DNA of 64,000 nucleotides from Paracoccaceae bacterium (GTDB lineage Bacteria; Pseudomonadota; Alphaproteobacteria; Rhodobacterales; Rhodobacteraceae), in NCBI GenBank assembly GCA_018222585.1, contig JAAFAB010000002.1:434001-498000 (forward strand), written 5' to 3'. Of the stretch, positions 51,241 to 60,157 are shown one piece after another; within the stretch, counting starts at the first letter, position 1; the number at the start of each line of letters is the position of its first letter. The position numbers and the translations under genes were made by a program. The notes below the pieces were generated by a model that was not told the DNA's origin, did no database searches, and was given only the letters and a program-made list of their open reading frames with translations.

Positions 51241-52269
51241 ATGAAGACCAACCCGGGCCGTTTCTTCGAGGACTACCGGCTGGGCGAGGTGATCGCCCAT
51301 GCCGTGCCGCGCACCGTGTCTGGCGGGGAGAGGGCGTTGTACCATGCGCTCTACCCGGCGCGCGGGGCGCTCTATTCCTCGGATGACTTCGCCCGGGCCT
51401 GCGGTCTGCCGCAGGCGCCGCTGGATGACCTGGCGGCGTTTCACCTGGTCTTCGGCAAGACGGTGCCCGATATCTCGCTGAACGCCGTGGCCAACCTGGG
51501 CTATGCCGAGGGGCGCTGGATGCGGCCGGTCTATCCCGGCGACACCCTGTCGGCGCGCTCGACCGTGATCGGGCTGAAACAGAACTCCAACGGCAAGTCC
51601 GGCGTGGTCTGGGTGAAGACGGAGGGGCTGAACCAGCGCGACGAGGTGGTGCTGAGCTATGTCCGCTGGGTCATGGTGCGCAAGCGCGACCTCGATGCCG
51701 AGGCACCGATGACGACGATCCCCGACCTCGCCCCGGCGGTCGAGGCCGCCGAGCTGGTGGTGCCCGAGGGTCTGGATTTCAGCCGCTATGACACCACGCT
51801 GGCGGGCGAGGCGCACCGCTGGGGCGACTATGAGGTCGGCGAGCGGATCGACCATGTCGATGGCGTGACCGTCGAAGAGGCCGAACACATGCTGGCCACC
51901 CGGCTCTGGCAGAACACCGCGAAGGTGCATTTCGATGCCACGGCGCGCCCCGACGGACAGCGGCTGATCTACGGCGGGCACGTCATTTCCATGGCGCGGG
52001 CGCTCAGCTTCAACGGGCTGGCCAATGCGCAGATGGTGGTGGCGCTGAACGGCGGTGCCCATGCCAACCCCTGTTTCTCGGGCACCACCATCCGGGCCTG
52101 GTCCGAGGTACTGGACCGCGCCGAGACCGCGGCGCCCGGCGTCGGCGCGCTGCGGTTGCGCCTGGTGGCGACCTCGGGCGGCGAACCCTTCACCCTGAAG
52201 GATGCCGCCGGAAAGTACCTGCCGCATGTGCTGCTCGATCTCGATTATTGGGTGCTGATGCCGCGCTGA
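51241..52269 (+). CDS. mch: Mesaconyl-CoA hydratase (beta-methylmalyl-CoA dehydratase)
   Basis: 342 aa double-hotdog MaoC-like hydratase that interconverts mesaconyl-CoA and beta-methylmalyl-CoA in the ethylmalonyl-CoA pathway. GRFFEDYRLGEVIAHAVPRT and FHLVFGKTVPDISLNAVANL in the first hotdog, IYGGHVISMARALSFNGLAN in the second. Length and position upstream of sdhC match Rhodobacter Mch. Its start directly follows the DUF1737 stop. Confidence 0.93.
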   Translation: MKTNPGRFFEDYRLGEVIAHAVPRTVSGGERALYHALYPARGALYSSDDFARACGLPQAPLDDLAAFHLVFGKTVPDISLNAVANLGYAEGRWMRPVYPGDTLSARSTVIGLKQNSNGKSGVVWVKTEGLNQRDEVVLSYVRWVMVRKRDLDAEAPMTTIPDLAPAVEAAELVVPEGLDFSRYDTTLAGEAHRWGDYEVGERIDHVDGVTVEEAEHMLATRLWQNTAKVHFDATARPDGQRLIYGGHVISMARALSFNGLANAQMVVALNGGAHANPCFSGTTIRAWSEVLDRAETAAPGVGALRLRLVATSGGEPFTLKDAAGKYLPHVLLDLDYWVLMPR

Positions 52270-52636
52270 TCGCGGCCCGGTACCGAGGAGTTGTCGTTGT
52301 GGCCGCGTCTGCGCGAAGCCGGGCCATGGGTGGGCACGTCCGCGGAAACTGCGGGGCAGGCGGGCGTGGCGATGGCCGGGCGTTCCTTTCGCTGCCCGGT
52401 CCGGAAGACCGCAGCAAGCGGAGGTGAGGTGCAGAATCACGGCGCAAAACCAAGCAAATCAGTCAGATTATCTGTTCGCCGAAATTGTGATCACACGGTG
52501 AAAATCCGTGATCACAATTCTGAAAAGATGTCGTTGTTTCTGTCAATTTCTCCGGGAAGCGCGCCCCGGAAAGGATGACAAGCGCATTTGATCTGGTAGA
52601 AGCTGGGTCCAAGGGAAATCCGGAAAGGACATGCCG
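52270..52636. other. sdh promoter region
   Basis: 367 bases with no gene. The first 160 bases are GC-rich and featureless to me; the rest drops in GC and holds the bipartite palindrome at 52485-52516, then AT-rich GTCGTTGTTTCTGTCAAT and the sdhC ribosome site. No sure -35/-10 pair. Confidence 0.5.
52485..52516. promoter_or_regulatory. Bipartite palindromic element upstream of sdhC
   Basis: TTGTGATCACA, N4, GAAAA, N2, CGTGATCACA, matching the element upstream of sucC at every position outside the spacers. GTGATCAC copies start at 52487 and 52508, again 21 bp apart. It lies 120 bp before the sdhC start. Confidence 0.75.
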
Positions 52637-53026
52637 ATGGCCGATGTGAACCGGGGCAACCGCCCACTCTCTCCATTCATGCTTGGGAAAGACTACCGTC
52701 TGCAGATGACGTCGCTGTCTTCCATCATGGTCCGGATCACGGGGATCGCGTCGCTGGGCACCGCCTTCCTGCTGATCTGCTGGCTGCTCGCCGCCGCGGC
52801 CTCTCCGGCGGCCTTCGACCTGGTCGACGGCCTGCTGACCAGCTTTGTCGGTGACGTGCTGATGACGCTCGCCGCCTGGGCGATCTGGTATCACGTGCTG
52901 GGCCGCCTGCGGCACCTGGTCTGGGACCTGGGGTACCTGCTCGAGGTCGGCGTCTCGGAAAAGATGGGCTGGGGCATGTTCATCGGCGCCACCGTCCTGA
53001 CCCTCATCACCATCATCGCGGTATAA
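52637..53026 (+). CDS. sdhC: Succinate dehydrogenase cytochrome b556 subunit
   Basis: Membrane anchor of complex II, 129 aa. N-terminus ADVNRGNRPLSP is the usual alphaproteobacterial form, with LSSIMVRITGIASLGTAFLL in helix 1 and the haem-ligand histidine region WYHVLGRLRHLVWDLG. Three membrane helices. ATG 52637 is chosen over ATG 52631 because AAAGGA is eight bases upstream of the former and too close to the latter. Confidence 0.96.
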   Translation: MADVNRGNRPLSPFMLGKDYRLQMTSLSSIMVRITGIASLGTAFLLICWLLAAAASPAAFDLVDGLLTSFVGDVLMTLAAWAIWYHVLGRLRHLVWDLGYLLEVGVSEKMGWGMFIGATVLTLITIIAV

Positions 53027-53036
53027 GGAGACCCTC

Positions 53037-53408
53037 ATGCGCTTTCTGACCGACCGCAAACGTGCCATCGGCCTGGGCTCCGGCCGCGCGGGCACTCATG
53101 ATCACTGGAAGATGATGATCACCTCCGCCGCCATGGTGGTGCTGGTGCCGCTCTTCGTCTTCACCTTCGGCGCCGGCCTCGGCGGCACCCATGAAGAGGT
53201 GCTGGCCTATTTCGCGCGGCCCTTCCCGGCGGTCATCACCGCCCTGACTGCCGTCATCGGCGTGCTGCACTTCAAGGCCGAGGCCGTCGATGCCATCGTC
53301 GACTATGTCCATGGCGTTCCGGGCAAGCTGCTGATCGTCGCCGTCGAGGCCCTGGCCTGGGTGCTGATCGCCGCCGCGCTCTTCGCCCTCGTCAAGCTGG
53401 CCCTGTAA
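53037..53408 (+). CDS. sdhD: Succinate dehydrogenase membrane anchor subunit
   Basis: 123 aa with three membrane helices ([36 protein letters not shown], and [20 protein letters not shown]). [13 protein letters not shown] and the loop [13 protein letters not shown] match SdhD, whose residues help bind quinone and haem. Follows sdhC by ten bases with AAGGAG upstream. Confidence 0.95.
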   Translation: MRFLTDRKRAIGLGSGRAGTHDHWKMMITSAAMVVLVPLFVFTFGAGLGGTHEEVLAYFARPFPAVITALTAVIGVLHFKAEAVDAIVDYVHGVPGKLLIVAVEALAWVLIAAALFALVKLAL

Positions 53409-53430
53409 CTCGCGCGTAAGGAAGAACAAG

Positions 53431-55239
53431 ATGACTGCAGCTTACGAATACGAGACTCATGACTACGACGTCGTGGTCGTCGGCGCCGGCGGCGCCGGCC
53501 TGCGCGCGACCCTGGGCATGGCCGAGCAGAACCTGCGCACCGCCTGCGTGACCAAGGTCTTCCCGACCCGCTCGCACACCGTTGCGGCGCAGGGCGGCAT
53601 CGCCGCCTCTCTGTCGAACATGGGCCCGGACAACTGGCAGTGGCACATGTACGACACCGTCAAGGGCTCTGACTGGCTGGGTGACACCGACGCCATGGAA
53701 TACCTGGCGCGTTCGGCCCCCAAGGCGGTCTATGAGCTTGAGCACTACGGCGTGCCCTTCTCGCGCACCGAAGAGGGCAAGATCTACCAGCGCCCCTTCG
53801 GCGGCCACACCACCGAATTCGGCGAAGGCCCCGCCGTGCAGCGGACCTGTGCCGCCGCCGACCGGACCGGCCACGCCATCCTGCATACGCTCTACGGCCA
53901 GTCGCTGAAGAACAACGCGGAATTCTACATCGAGTATTTCGCCATCGACCTCATCATGAGCGACGATGGACGTTGCACCGGCGTCGTCTGCTGGAAGCTC
54001 GATGACGGCACCATGCATGTCTTCAACGCCAAGATGGTCGTGCTGGCCACCGGCGGCTACGGCCGGGCCTACTTCTCGGCCACCTCGGCCCACACCTGCA
54101 CCGGCGACGGCGGAGGCATGGTGGCCCGTGCGGGCCTCGCGCTGCAGGACATGGAATTCGTGCAGTTCCACCCGACCGGCATCTACGGCTCGGGCTGCCT
54201 GATCACCGAAGGCGCGCGTGGCGAAGGTGGTTACCTGACCAACTCCGAAGGCGAACGCTTCATGGAGCGCTATGCGCCCCAGTACAAGGACCTCGCCCCC
54301 CGCGACTACGTCTCGCGCTCCATGACCATGGAGATCCGCGAAGGCCGCGGCGTCGGCGAGCACGGCGACCACATCCACCTGAACCTCAGCCACCTGCCGA
54401 AAGAGGCCCTGGCCGAGCGTCTGCCGGGCATCTCGGAGAGCGCGAAGATCTTCGCCGGTGTCGACGTGACCAAGGAACCGATCCCGGTTCTGCCGACGGT
54501 GCACTACAACATGGGCGGGATCCCCACCAATTACCACGGTGAGGTGCTGAACCCGACCGCCGAGAGCCCTAACGCCGTCGTTCCCGGCCTGATGGCCGTT
54601 GGAGAGGCCGGCTGTGCCTCGGTGCATGGTGCCAACCGCCTCGGGTCGAACTCGCTGATCGACCTCGTGGTCTTTGGCCGTGCCGCCGCCCTGCGCGCCG
54701 GCGAGGTCGTCGACCGCAATGCCGCCATCCCCGCGACCAACAAGGCCGCGGTGGAAAAGGCCTTCGACCGCTTCGACTATTTCCGCAACGCCAAGGGCAG
54801 CATCCCGACCGCCGAGCTGCGTCTTGAAATGCAGCGCACCATGCAGTCGGACGCCGCGGTCTTCCGCGCCTCGGACACGCTGAAGGAAGGCGTCGAGAAG
54901 ATGACCGAGATCGCGGCCAAGCTGCCCGACGTCTCGGTCACCGACCGCTCGCTGGTCTGGAACTCGGACCTGATGGAGACGCTGGAACTGGCCAACCTGA
55001 TGCCGAACGCCATGGCCACCATCGTCGGCGCCGAAGCGCGCCACGAAAGCCGCGGCGCCCATGCGCATGAGGACTACGCCGAGCGTGACGACGAGAACTG
55101 GCGCGTGCACACGATCAGCCGCGTCGATGGCAACAAGGTCGAGCTTTCCTACCGTCCGATCGTCGTCGATCCGCTGACGACCGAGGCAGAGGGCGGCATC
55201 TCGCTCAAGAAAATCGCGCCCAAGGCGCGGACGTTCTAA
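53431..55239 (+). CDS. sdhA: Succinate dehydrogenase flavoprotein subunit
   Basis: Oxidises succinate to fumarate. 602 aa. FAD-binding [19 protein letters not shown], covalent FAD histidine in [15 protein letters not shown], substrate region [20 protein letters not shown], and [20 protein letters not shown]-terminal [15 protein letters not shown]-like motif is [19 protein letters not shown]. Normal length and order. Confidence 0.98.
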   Translation: MTAAYEYETHDYDVVVVGAGGAGLRATLGMAEQNLRTACVTKVFPTRSHTVAAQGGIAASLSNMGPDNWQWHMYDTVKGSDWLGDTDAMEYLARSAPKAVYELEHYGVPFSRTEEGKIYQRPFGGHTTEFGEGPAVQRTCAAADRTGHAILHTLYGQSLKNNAEFYIEYFAIDLIMSDDGRCTGVVCWKLDDGTMHVFNAKMVVLATGGYGRAYFSATSAHTCTGDGGGMVARAGLALQDMEFVQFHPTGIYGSGCLITEGARGEGGYLTNSEGERFMERYAPQYKDLAPRDYVSRSMTMEIREGRGVGEHGDHIHLNLSHLPKEALAERLPGISESAKIFAGVDVTKEPIPVLPTVHYNMGGIPTNYHGEVLNPTAESPNAVVPGLMAVGEAGCASVHGANRLGSNSLIDLVVFGRAAALRAGEVVDRNAAIPATNKAAVEKAFDRFDYFRNAKGSIPTAELRLEMQRTMQSDAAVFRASDTLKEGVEKMTEIAAKLPDVSVTDRSLVWNSDLMETLELANLMPNAMATIVGAEARHESRGAHAHEDYAERDDENWRVHTISRVDGNKVELSYRPIVVDPLTTEAEGGISLKKIAPKARTF

Positions 55240-55251
55240 GGAGGACGCCAG

Positions 55252-56031
55252 ATGGTACAGCTTACGCTCCCCAAGAACTCCCGTATGACCACGGGCAAGA
55301 CCTGGCCGAAGCCCGAGGGCGCGACCAATGTCCGCAAGTTCAAGATCTACCGCTGGTCGCCCGAAGAGGGCGGCAACCCCCGGGTCGATACCTACTTCCT
55401 CGACATGGACAAGTGCGGTCCGATGGTCCTGGACGCGCTGATCAAGATCAAGAACGAGATCGACCCCACGCTGACGTTCCGCCGCTCCTGCCGTGAAGGT
55501 ATCTGCGGCTCCTGCGCGATGAACATCGACGGTGCCAACACCCTGGCCTGCATCTTCGGCCTGGACGAGGTGAAGGGCGACGTCACGATCTACCCGCTGC
55601 CGCACATGCCGGTGGTGAAGGATCTGATCCCCGACCTGACGCACTTCTACGCGCAGCACGCCTCGATCATGCCCTGGCTGGAGACCAAGACCAACCGCCC
55701 GGCGAAAGAGTGGAAGCAGTCCATCGAGGACCGCAAGAAGCTGGATGGTCTCTATGAATGCGTCATGTGCGCCTCCTGCTCGACCAGCTGCCCCAGCTAC
55801 TGGTGGAACGGCGACCGCTACCTCGGACCGGCCGCGCTGCTGCACGCCTACCGCTGGATCATCGACAGCCGTGACGAAGCCACGGGCGAGCGTCTGGACC
55901 AGCTGGAAGACCCCTTCAAGCTGTACCGCTGCCACACCATCATGAACTGCGCCAAGACCTGCCCCAAGGGTCTGAACCCGGCCAAGGCCATCGCGCATAT
56001 CAAGGAAATGATGGTCGAACGCGCCGTGTAA
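55252..56031 (+). CDS. sdhB: Succinate dehydrogenase iron-sulfur subunit
   Basis: 259 aa. The 2Fe-2S site is [16 protein letters not shown] with a later cysteine in TLACIFG. The 4Fe-4S and 3Fe-4S sites are [16 protein letters not shown] and [17 protein letters not shown]. Electrons pass from FAD through these clusters to quinone. It ends the sdhCDAB operon and is followed by a strong terminator. Confidence 0.98.
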   Translation: MVQLTLPKNSRMTTGKTWPKPEGATNVRKFKIYRWSPEEGGNPRVDTYFLDMDKCGPMVLDALIKIKNEIDPTLTFRRSCREGICGSCAMNIDGANTLACIFGLDEVKGDVTIYPLPHMPVVKDLIPDLTHFYAQHASIMPWLETKTNRPAKEWKQSIEDRKKLDGLYECVMCASCSTSCPSYWWNGDRYLGPAALLHAYRWIIDSRDEATGERLDQLEDPFKLYRCHTIMNCAKTCPKGLNPAKAIAHIKEMMVERAV

Positions 56032-56055
56032 GCGCAGCCGTCAGTCCGAATACAG

Positions 56056-56085
56056 AAAGCCCCGGGTCGCCTGACCCGGGGCTTT
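56056..56085 (+). terminator. Intrinsic terminator of sdhCDAB
   Basis: Perfect 13-bp arms AAAGCCCCGGGTC and GACCCGGGGCTTT with loop GCCT, 24 bases after the sdhB stop. The arms carry their own A and T runs, so it could act in both directions. Confidence 0.9.
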
Positions 56086-56157
56086 GCCGTTGGCGGGCAC
56101 GGCTTCTTAACCCCGCTCTGCCATCCTGCCGGCGACTGAACCCTGCGGGACCGACGC

Positions 56158-56883
56158 ATGACCTGGCGGCAGAAGCCCCTGATCCTATTTCTTTGCCTGT
56201 GCCTCTCCGGGCCGGCGTTGGCCTATTCGATGCTGCAGGGGGGCTCTCCCCTGCAGGGCGGCAGCCCGATCCCGGCGTCCCTTCCCTTGGGCGCGGCTGC
56301 TGCGGGGCCCAGCCTGTTCCGCGGCCGCGAGGGGGGCTCGCTTTTCGAACCCGTGGCGCCCCGCGTCCGGCAGGCGCCTGCGCGTCCCGTGCCCCGTGGC
56401 GGCAGCCAGGTGGAACGCCTGCGCACGCTCATCGCCTCGGTCGAGGCGGATCCGGCGAAGGGCTATGATTCGGTGCAGTTCCAGGCCCGGATCCAGCCAC
56501 CGAAGCCGCCCACCCTGATGACGCTGGATGAGGTCTTCGCCTGGATCCGTGCCACCCCGGGCCAGCAGCACGCCATCGGGCGCTACCAGATCGTTCCGGC
56601 CACTCTGCGGGGGCTGACACAGCGCCTGGGGCTCGCCGGGACCACCCGCTTCACCCCCGCGCTGCAAGACGCCCTGGCCGATCAGCTGCTCGAAGACGCG
56701 GGCTTCGGCGCCTTCCTGGAGGGGCAGTTGCCCCGCGCCAGCTTCATGAACAACCTCGCCCGGATCTGGGCCGCGTTGCCCAATGCCTCGGGGCAGTCGC
56801 ACTACCACGGCATTGCCGGCAACCGCGCCGCCTTTTCCCGGGCCAGCTTCGAAGACCAGTTTCGGGCGATCTTCCCGGGCTAG
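56158..56883 (+). CDS. Secreted lysozyme/muramidase-like protein
   Basis: 241 aa. Signal peptide (KPLILFLCLCLSGPALA), a Gly/Pro-rich linker, then a domain with LIASVEADPAKGYDSVQFQA, TLDEVFAWIRATPGQQHAIG, GRYQIVPATLRGLTQRLGL and TRFTPALQDALADQLLED. The E-(x)-GYDS and GRYQ(I/F)xPxTL patterns occur in phage-type muramidases, with the glutamate of SVEADP the likely catalyst. It would cut peptidoglycan in the periplasm or outside. Family assignment is from memory of motifs only. Confidence 0.72.
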   Translation: MTWRQKPLILFLCLCLSGPALAYSMLQGGSPLQGGSPIPASLPLGAAAAGPSLFRGREGGSLFEPVAPRVRQAPARPVPRGGSQVERLRTLIASVEADPAKGYDSVQFQARIQPPKPPTLMTLDEVFAWIRATPGQQHAIGRYQIVPATLRGLTQRLGLAGTTRFTPALQDALADQLLEDAGFGAFLEGQLPRASFMNNLARIWAALPNASGQSHYHGIAGNRAAFSRASFEDQFRAIFPG

Positions 56884-57013
56884 CGAAGCTGCCTCGCAGC
56901 GTCACCTTTGCATCCGCAGCATACCGAGCCTTCCGACATGCGCCACCTCGGGGCCACCCGGGCATGGCATAAGACCGACAGGGAGGGGCCGAGACAGACC
57001 ACGAGGCAACCCG

Positions 57014-57172
57014 ATGACGACCACGACCCCCAGCACCGAAGAGCTGCGCCGCGCCCAGGCTGCGCTGGATGCGCTCAACGCCGCTTACGAATACTTCACT
57101 CCGCTGCCGCGCGTGGTCTCCCAGACCCGCGACACGCGCGAGGACTACGTTCCCTACACCGCCGCCGCCTGA
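57014..57172 (+). CDS. Short protein of unknown function (52 aa)
   Basis: Starts ATG 57014 with GAGGCAACCC before it: TTTTPSTEELRRAQAALDAL then NAAYEYFTPLPRVVS. Predicted helix followed by an aromatic, acidic end (EDYVPYTAAA). Composition is protein-like and different from shadow frames, but I know no family. Codon use is consistent with neighbours. Confidence 0.5.
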   Translation: MTTTTPSTEELRRAQAALDALNAAYEYFTPLPRVVSQTRDTREDYVPYTAAA

Positions 57173-57260
57173 GGGCATGTCGCGGTGATGTGACAGCGCG
57201 CGGTCTCTCCCTCGGGGCCGCGCGCTTGTCTTTTCCGGCGTCCGGGTCCAGATCCTGCCC

Positions 57261-57473
57261 ATGGTTCTTCTCATCCCCATCGGTATCGCGATCTTCCTGA
57301 TCTACATGTGGATCTGGGGCCCTTCGCCGACCAGGGGCTGTCGCTGGCGCATGGACCGGGGGCGGGATGAAGGGGGCCGAACCTTCTATCATTGTCCCCT
57401 ATGCGGCGCCGAGAGGCTGACGGACGACGGCAAACCTCCGCGCATATGCGGCGCGCGCCAATCGGGGGCCTGA
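57261..57473 (+). CDS. Small membrane protein with Cys motif (70 aa)
   Basis: An N-terminal membrane helix (LLIPIGIAIFLIYMWIWG), then a basic loop and a zinc-knuckle-like CPLCGAERLTDDGKPPRIC. The combination of a helix with a short metal-binding tail is plausible as a real gene. No function known. Confidence 0.6.
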   Translation: MVLLIPIGIAIFLIYMWIWGPSPTRGCRWRMDRGRDEGGRTFYHCPLCGAERLTDDGKPPRICGARQSGA

Positions 57474-57782
57474 TCCGCTTTCCGGCAAAAATCGAGCCAT
57501 GCCAGAACCTTGAAAATTTGCTCAAATTTCAAGGGGATTCAGCGGGAAACGCGATCGGAAAAAATCTGCTCAGCCGTGAAAAATCCCTCTTGAACGAATC
57601 TTTGTTTGGCCCGATATGCGCGCTCAAGACGCCAACGCACGCGCCTCTGTCGAAAGGGCAGCCTCTGGGTCAGACGGTCCACGGACCGCGAACCTAGGCG
57701 AAACCTCTAAGGTTATGTAGCGACGGTAACGTCTCCCTTGGAACTGAGCGGTCATATATGGCCGGGTCTATTGGAGATGACC
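57474..57782 (+). promoter_or_regulatory. Long structured leader of the ornithine decarboxylase gene
   Basis: 309 bases without a gene. It contains an inverted repeat CCTTGAAA/TTTCAAGG (57508-57534), a candidate promoter TTGAAC (57590-57595), 17 bp, GATATG (57613-57618), and after it hairpins such as CGGTCC-AC-GGACCG near 57676-57689. The transcribed leader would be about 155 bases. Alphaproteobacterial ornithine decarboxylase genes are known to carry a conserved leader (the speF motif in Rfam); this could be a copy, but I could not align it. Confidence 0.5.
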
Positions 57783-58961
57783 ATGAACGCTTTCGTTGCC
57801 GATTTCTCGGCCCGCGCCTCCGTGCGCCCTCAAAACCGTGTTGAAGCCTTCATCCGGCAAAACGACTTCGAGCGTCCGACCCTGGTCCTCGACATCGCCC
57901 GCGTGGAGACCCAGTACAACGCCCTGGCCACCGGCCTCGGCCGCGCCCGCATCCACTATGCCGTCAAGGCCAATCCGCAGCGTGAGATCATCGAGCGCCT
58001 GGTCGCCCTCGGCTCGGGCTTCGATGCCGCCTCGCGCGCCGAGATCGAGCTCTGCCTGTCCCAGGGCGCCGAGCCTTCGCACATCTCCTTCGGCAACACC
58101 GTGAAGAAGCCGCGCGACATTGCCTTCGCCTGGCACGCCGGTGTCACCCTCTTCGCCGCAGACGCGCCGGAAGAGCTGGAAAAGATTGCCGAAAACGCCC
58201 CCGGCGCACAGGTGTACGTCCGTCTGATCGTCGATGCCTCCGAGGCCGACTGGCCGCTGTCGCGCAAGTTCGGCATCGCCCGTGAAGGCGCCATCGGCCT
58301 GATGAACCGCGCCGTGGAGCTGGGCCTCGAGCCGGTCGGCATCTCCTTCCACGTCGGTTCCCAGACCCGCCGGGCCGAGATGTGGACCGCCACGCTGGAC
58401 CAGGTGGCCGCCGTCTGGCACGCCGCGCGCGCCGCCGGTCACGACCTGACCCTGCTCAACATCGGCGGTGGCTTCCCGGCCTACTACGGTGAAGAGATCC
58501 AGGGCCCGACCGCCTATGCCGCCCGCGTGATGGAGCTGATCGCGGAACGTTTCGGCGACGTCGCGCACGTCATGGCAGAGCCGGGCCGTGGCCTGGTGGC
58601 CGAAGCCGGCGCCATCGCCGCCGAGGTTCTGCTGGTCTCGCGCAAGTCGGAAAACGACCTGCACCGCTGGGTCTACCTGGATATCGGCAAGTTCTCGGGC
58701 CTCGCCGAAACCATGGACGAGGCGATCCGCTACCAGTTCCTGACCGACCGCGATCACGAGGGCCACGGCCCCTGCATCCTGGCAGGTCCCTCCTGCGACT
58801 CTGCCGACGTGCTCTATGAAAAGCGCCCGGTCGACCTGCCGCTCGGCCTGCGCTCGGGGGACAAGTTCATCATCCGCAACTGCGGTGCCTATACCTCGAC
58901 CTATGCCTCCATTGGTTTCAACGGCTTCCCGCCGCTGGACGTGGTGGTCCTGGGCGATTGA
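57783..58961 (+). CDS. Ornithine/diaminopimelate-type decarboxylase, probable ornithine decarboxylase
   Basis: 392 aa fold-type III PLP enzyme of the eukaryotic-like ODC branch, making putrescine from ornithine. Schiff-base lysine in IHYAVKANPQ, HVGSQTRRAEMW, NIGGGFPAYYG, EPGRGLVAEAG, and the catalytic cysteine region GPSCDSADVLYEKR. The latter, CDSAD, is typical of ornithine/lysine decarboxylases and differs from the CETGD of LysA at 27531. ATG 57783 is preferred, with GGAG six bases upstream; ATG 57777 is too close. Confidence 0.92.
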   Translation: MNAFVADFSARASVRPQNRVEAFIRQNDFERPTLVLDIARVETQYNALATGLGRARIHYAVKANPQREIIERLVALGSGFDAASRAEIELCLSQGAEPSHISFGNTVKKPRDIAFAWHAGVTLFAADAPEELEKIAENAPGAQVYVRLIVDASEADWPLSRKFGIAREGAIGLMNRAVELGLEPVGISFHVGSQTRRAEMWTATLDQVAAVWHAARAAGHDLTLLNIGGGFPAYYGEEIQGPTAYAARVMELIAERFGDVAHVMAEPGRGLVAEAGAIAAEVLLVSRKSENDLHRWVYLDIGKFSGLAETMDEAIRYQFLTDRDHEGHGPCILAGPSCDSADVLYEKRPVDLPLGLRSGDKFIIRNCGAYTSTYASIGFNGFPPLDVVVLGD

Positions 58962-58987
58962 TCCCGGCCAGACAGGATTGTGACTGC

Positions 58988-59013
58988 AAGGGGCGCTCTT
59001 CGGGGCGCCCCTT
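58988..59013 (+). terminator. Probable terminator of the ornithine decarboxylase gene
   Basis: AAGGGGCGC and GCGCCCCTT pair perfectly around an 8-base loop, 26 bases after the stop; the following T-run is short (CCGCTTT). Confidence 0.65.
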
Positions 59014-59034
59014 CCGCTTTGCGCCGGCGGAGTG

Positions 59035-59080
59035 GGGGGCTCTGCCCCCGTCTCCTGCGGAGACTCCCCCGGAGTATTTT
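59035..59080. repeat. GC-rich intergenic repeat, copy B (GGGGGCTCTGCCCCC type)
   Basis: GGGGGCTCTGCCCCC (59035-59049), then GTCTCCTGCGGAGACTCCCC (an internal hairpin TCTCC/GGAGA) and CGGAGTATTTT. It parallels copy A at 38387-38426 in the same order of parts. The GGAGTATTTT end is a common tail of Rhodobacterales intergenic repeats. Confidence 0.65.
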
Positions 59081-59215
59081 CAGCCTGGTGATGATGCCGG
59101 ACAGGGCCCTGAGAAGCGGCGGACTTTCGTCATGGAGAGCGTGCACGCTCCCTGAGGCTTGGGTGGGCCGCCTTTCCGGCGCCGTCCCGCATCATCACCA
59201 GGCTGAAAATACTCC
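59071..59215. repeat. 26-bp perfect inverted repeat with 93-bp core
   Basis: The arm at 59071-59096 (begins GGAGTATTTTCAGCC, ends GATGATG) is the exact reverse complement of 59190-59215. The core has no coding potential I can support. The geometry resembles a REP-pair or a small non-autonomous element; target duplications were not obvious. Confidence 0.85.
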
Positions 59216-59310
59216 CGCCGGAGGCTGCGCCCGGTACGGGCGAAATCCAGGGCGGCTTCCCTTGCAAAATCGGGTCGGGGCGGGTTCCTTGCCTTCAAAG
59301 GAGTTCTCCC

Positions 59311-60153
59311 ATGACCATTCCCCCCGACGCCGAGGCCCGCCGTGCCGTGAAGCCGGTGATCTGCTATCCGAACGAGACGCTGCCGAAGCCTGACATGGCG
59401 CTTTATGCGCGGGCGCTAGCCGGGGCCGAGGTCACCGGCACGGTGATCGCTCCACCGCGCGAGGCCGGGGTCTTCGAGGTGCCCGCAGGGCATTTCTTCC
59501 GCATCCGCTCGGTCGAGGGGCCGCAGGTCGGCGATCTTAACCTGTGGAACGCCCAGGATATCTCCGAGCGGTTCTACTCCGGCAAGACCCGCGCCCTGCA
59601 CGGCACCCATGTGAGCGCGGGCGAGCGGCTGTGGTCCTCCTTCCCCAACCTGCGCCCCATGGCGACCATCGTCGAGGACACGCTCGGCTGGTACGGGATC
59701 GACCAGTATGGCGGTTCGGTCCATGACGTGATCGGCACCCGCTGCGATCCCTACACGGGAAACCTGTTGGCGGGCAGCCAGTACCACCATTGCTGCCATT
59801 CCAACCTGACACGGGCCTTGGCGCGGCATCTCGGGGTCAGTACCGCAGAGGCCGAGCCGCATGTGCATGATGTCCTGAATGTCTTCATGTGCACCGGCTT
59901 CACCCGCGACACCGGCCAGTATTTCATGAAGGCGAGCCCGGTGCGCCCCGGCGACCACCTGACCTTCTTCGCCGAGATTGACCTGCTGGGCGCGCTTTCG
60001 GCCTGTCCGGGGGGCGATTGCTCGGCCGAGCACAGCTCGGACGAAGCCGCCTGCTATCCGCTGGAGATCGAGATCCTGGCGCCCGAGCCCGGTGCGCTAG
60101 AGGGGTGGCAGAGCCCGCAGCGGTCGGGGTACGACCGAAGCCACGGGCTCTGA
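59311..60153 (+). CDS. DUF1989 (urea carboxylase-associated) family protein
   Basis: 280 aa. The family core is visible: AGHFFRIRSVEGPQVGDLNL, SAGERLWSSFPNLRPMATI, the Cys/His segment QYHHCCHSNLTRAL, and CPGGDCSAEHSSDEAACYPL, probably zinc ligands. Members have been found with urea carboxylase genes and in other amine/nitrogen contexts. No urea genes lie nearby; the ornithine decarboxylase upstream raises the possibility of a link to amine metabolism, but it is separated by a repeat and a terminator. Confidence 0.88.
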   Translation: MTIPPDAEARRAVKPVICYPNETLPKPDMALYARALAGAEVTGTVIAPPREAGVFEVPAGHFFRIRSVEGPQVGDLNLWNAQDISERFYSGKTRALHGTHVSAGERLWSSFPNLRPMATIVEDTLGWYGIDQYGGSVHDVIGTRCDPYTGNLLAGSQYHHCCHSNLTRALARHLGVSTAEAEPHVHDVLNVFMCTGFTRDTGQYFMKASPVRPGDHLTFFAEIDLLGALSACPGGDCSAEHSSDEAACYPLEIEILAPEPGALEGWQSPQRSGYDRSHGL

Positions 60154-60157
60154 GCCT

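Larger units (their letters stand above)
58962..59310. other. Intergenic region with terminator hairpin and repeat element
   Basis: About 350 bases with no gene. It holds the terminator at 58988-59013, the GGGGGCTCTGCCCCC repeat copy B at 59035-59080, and the inverted repeat at 59071-59215. The last 95 bases lead to the DUF1989 gene. Confidence 0.6.
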
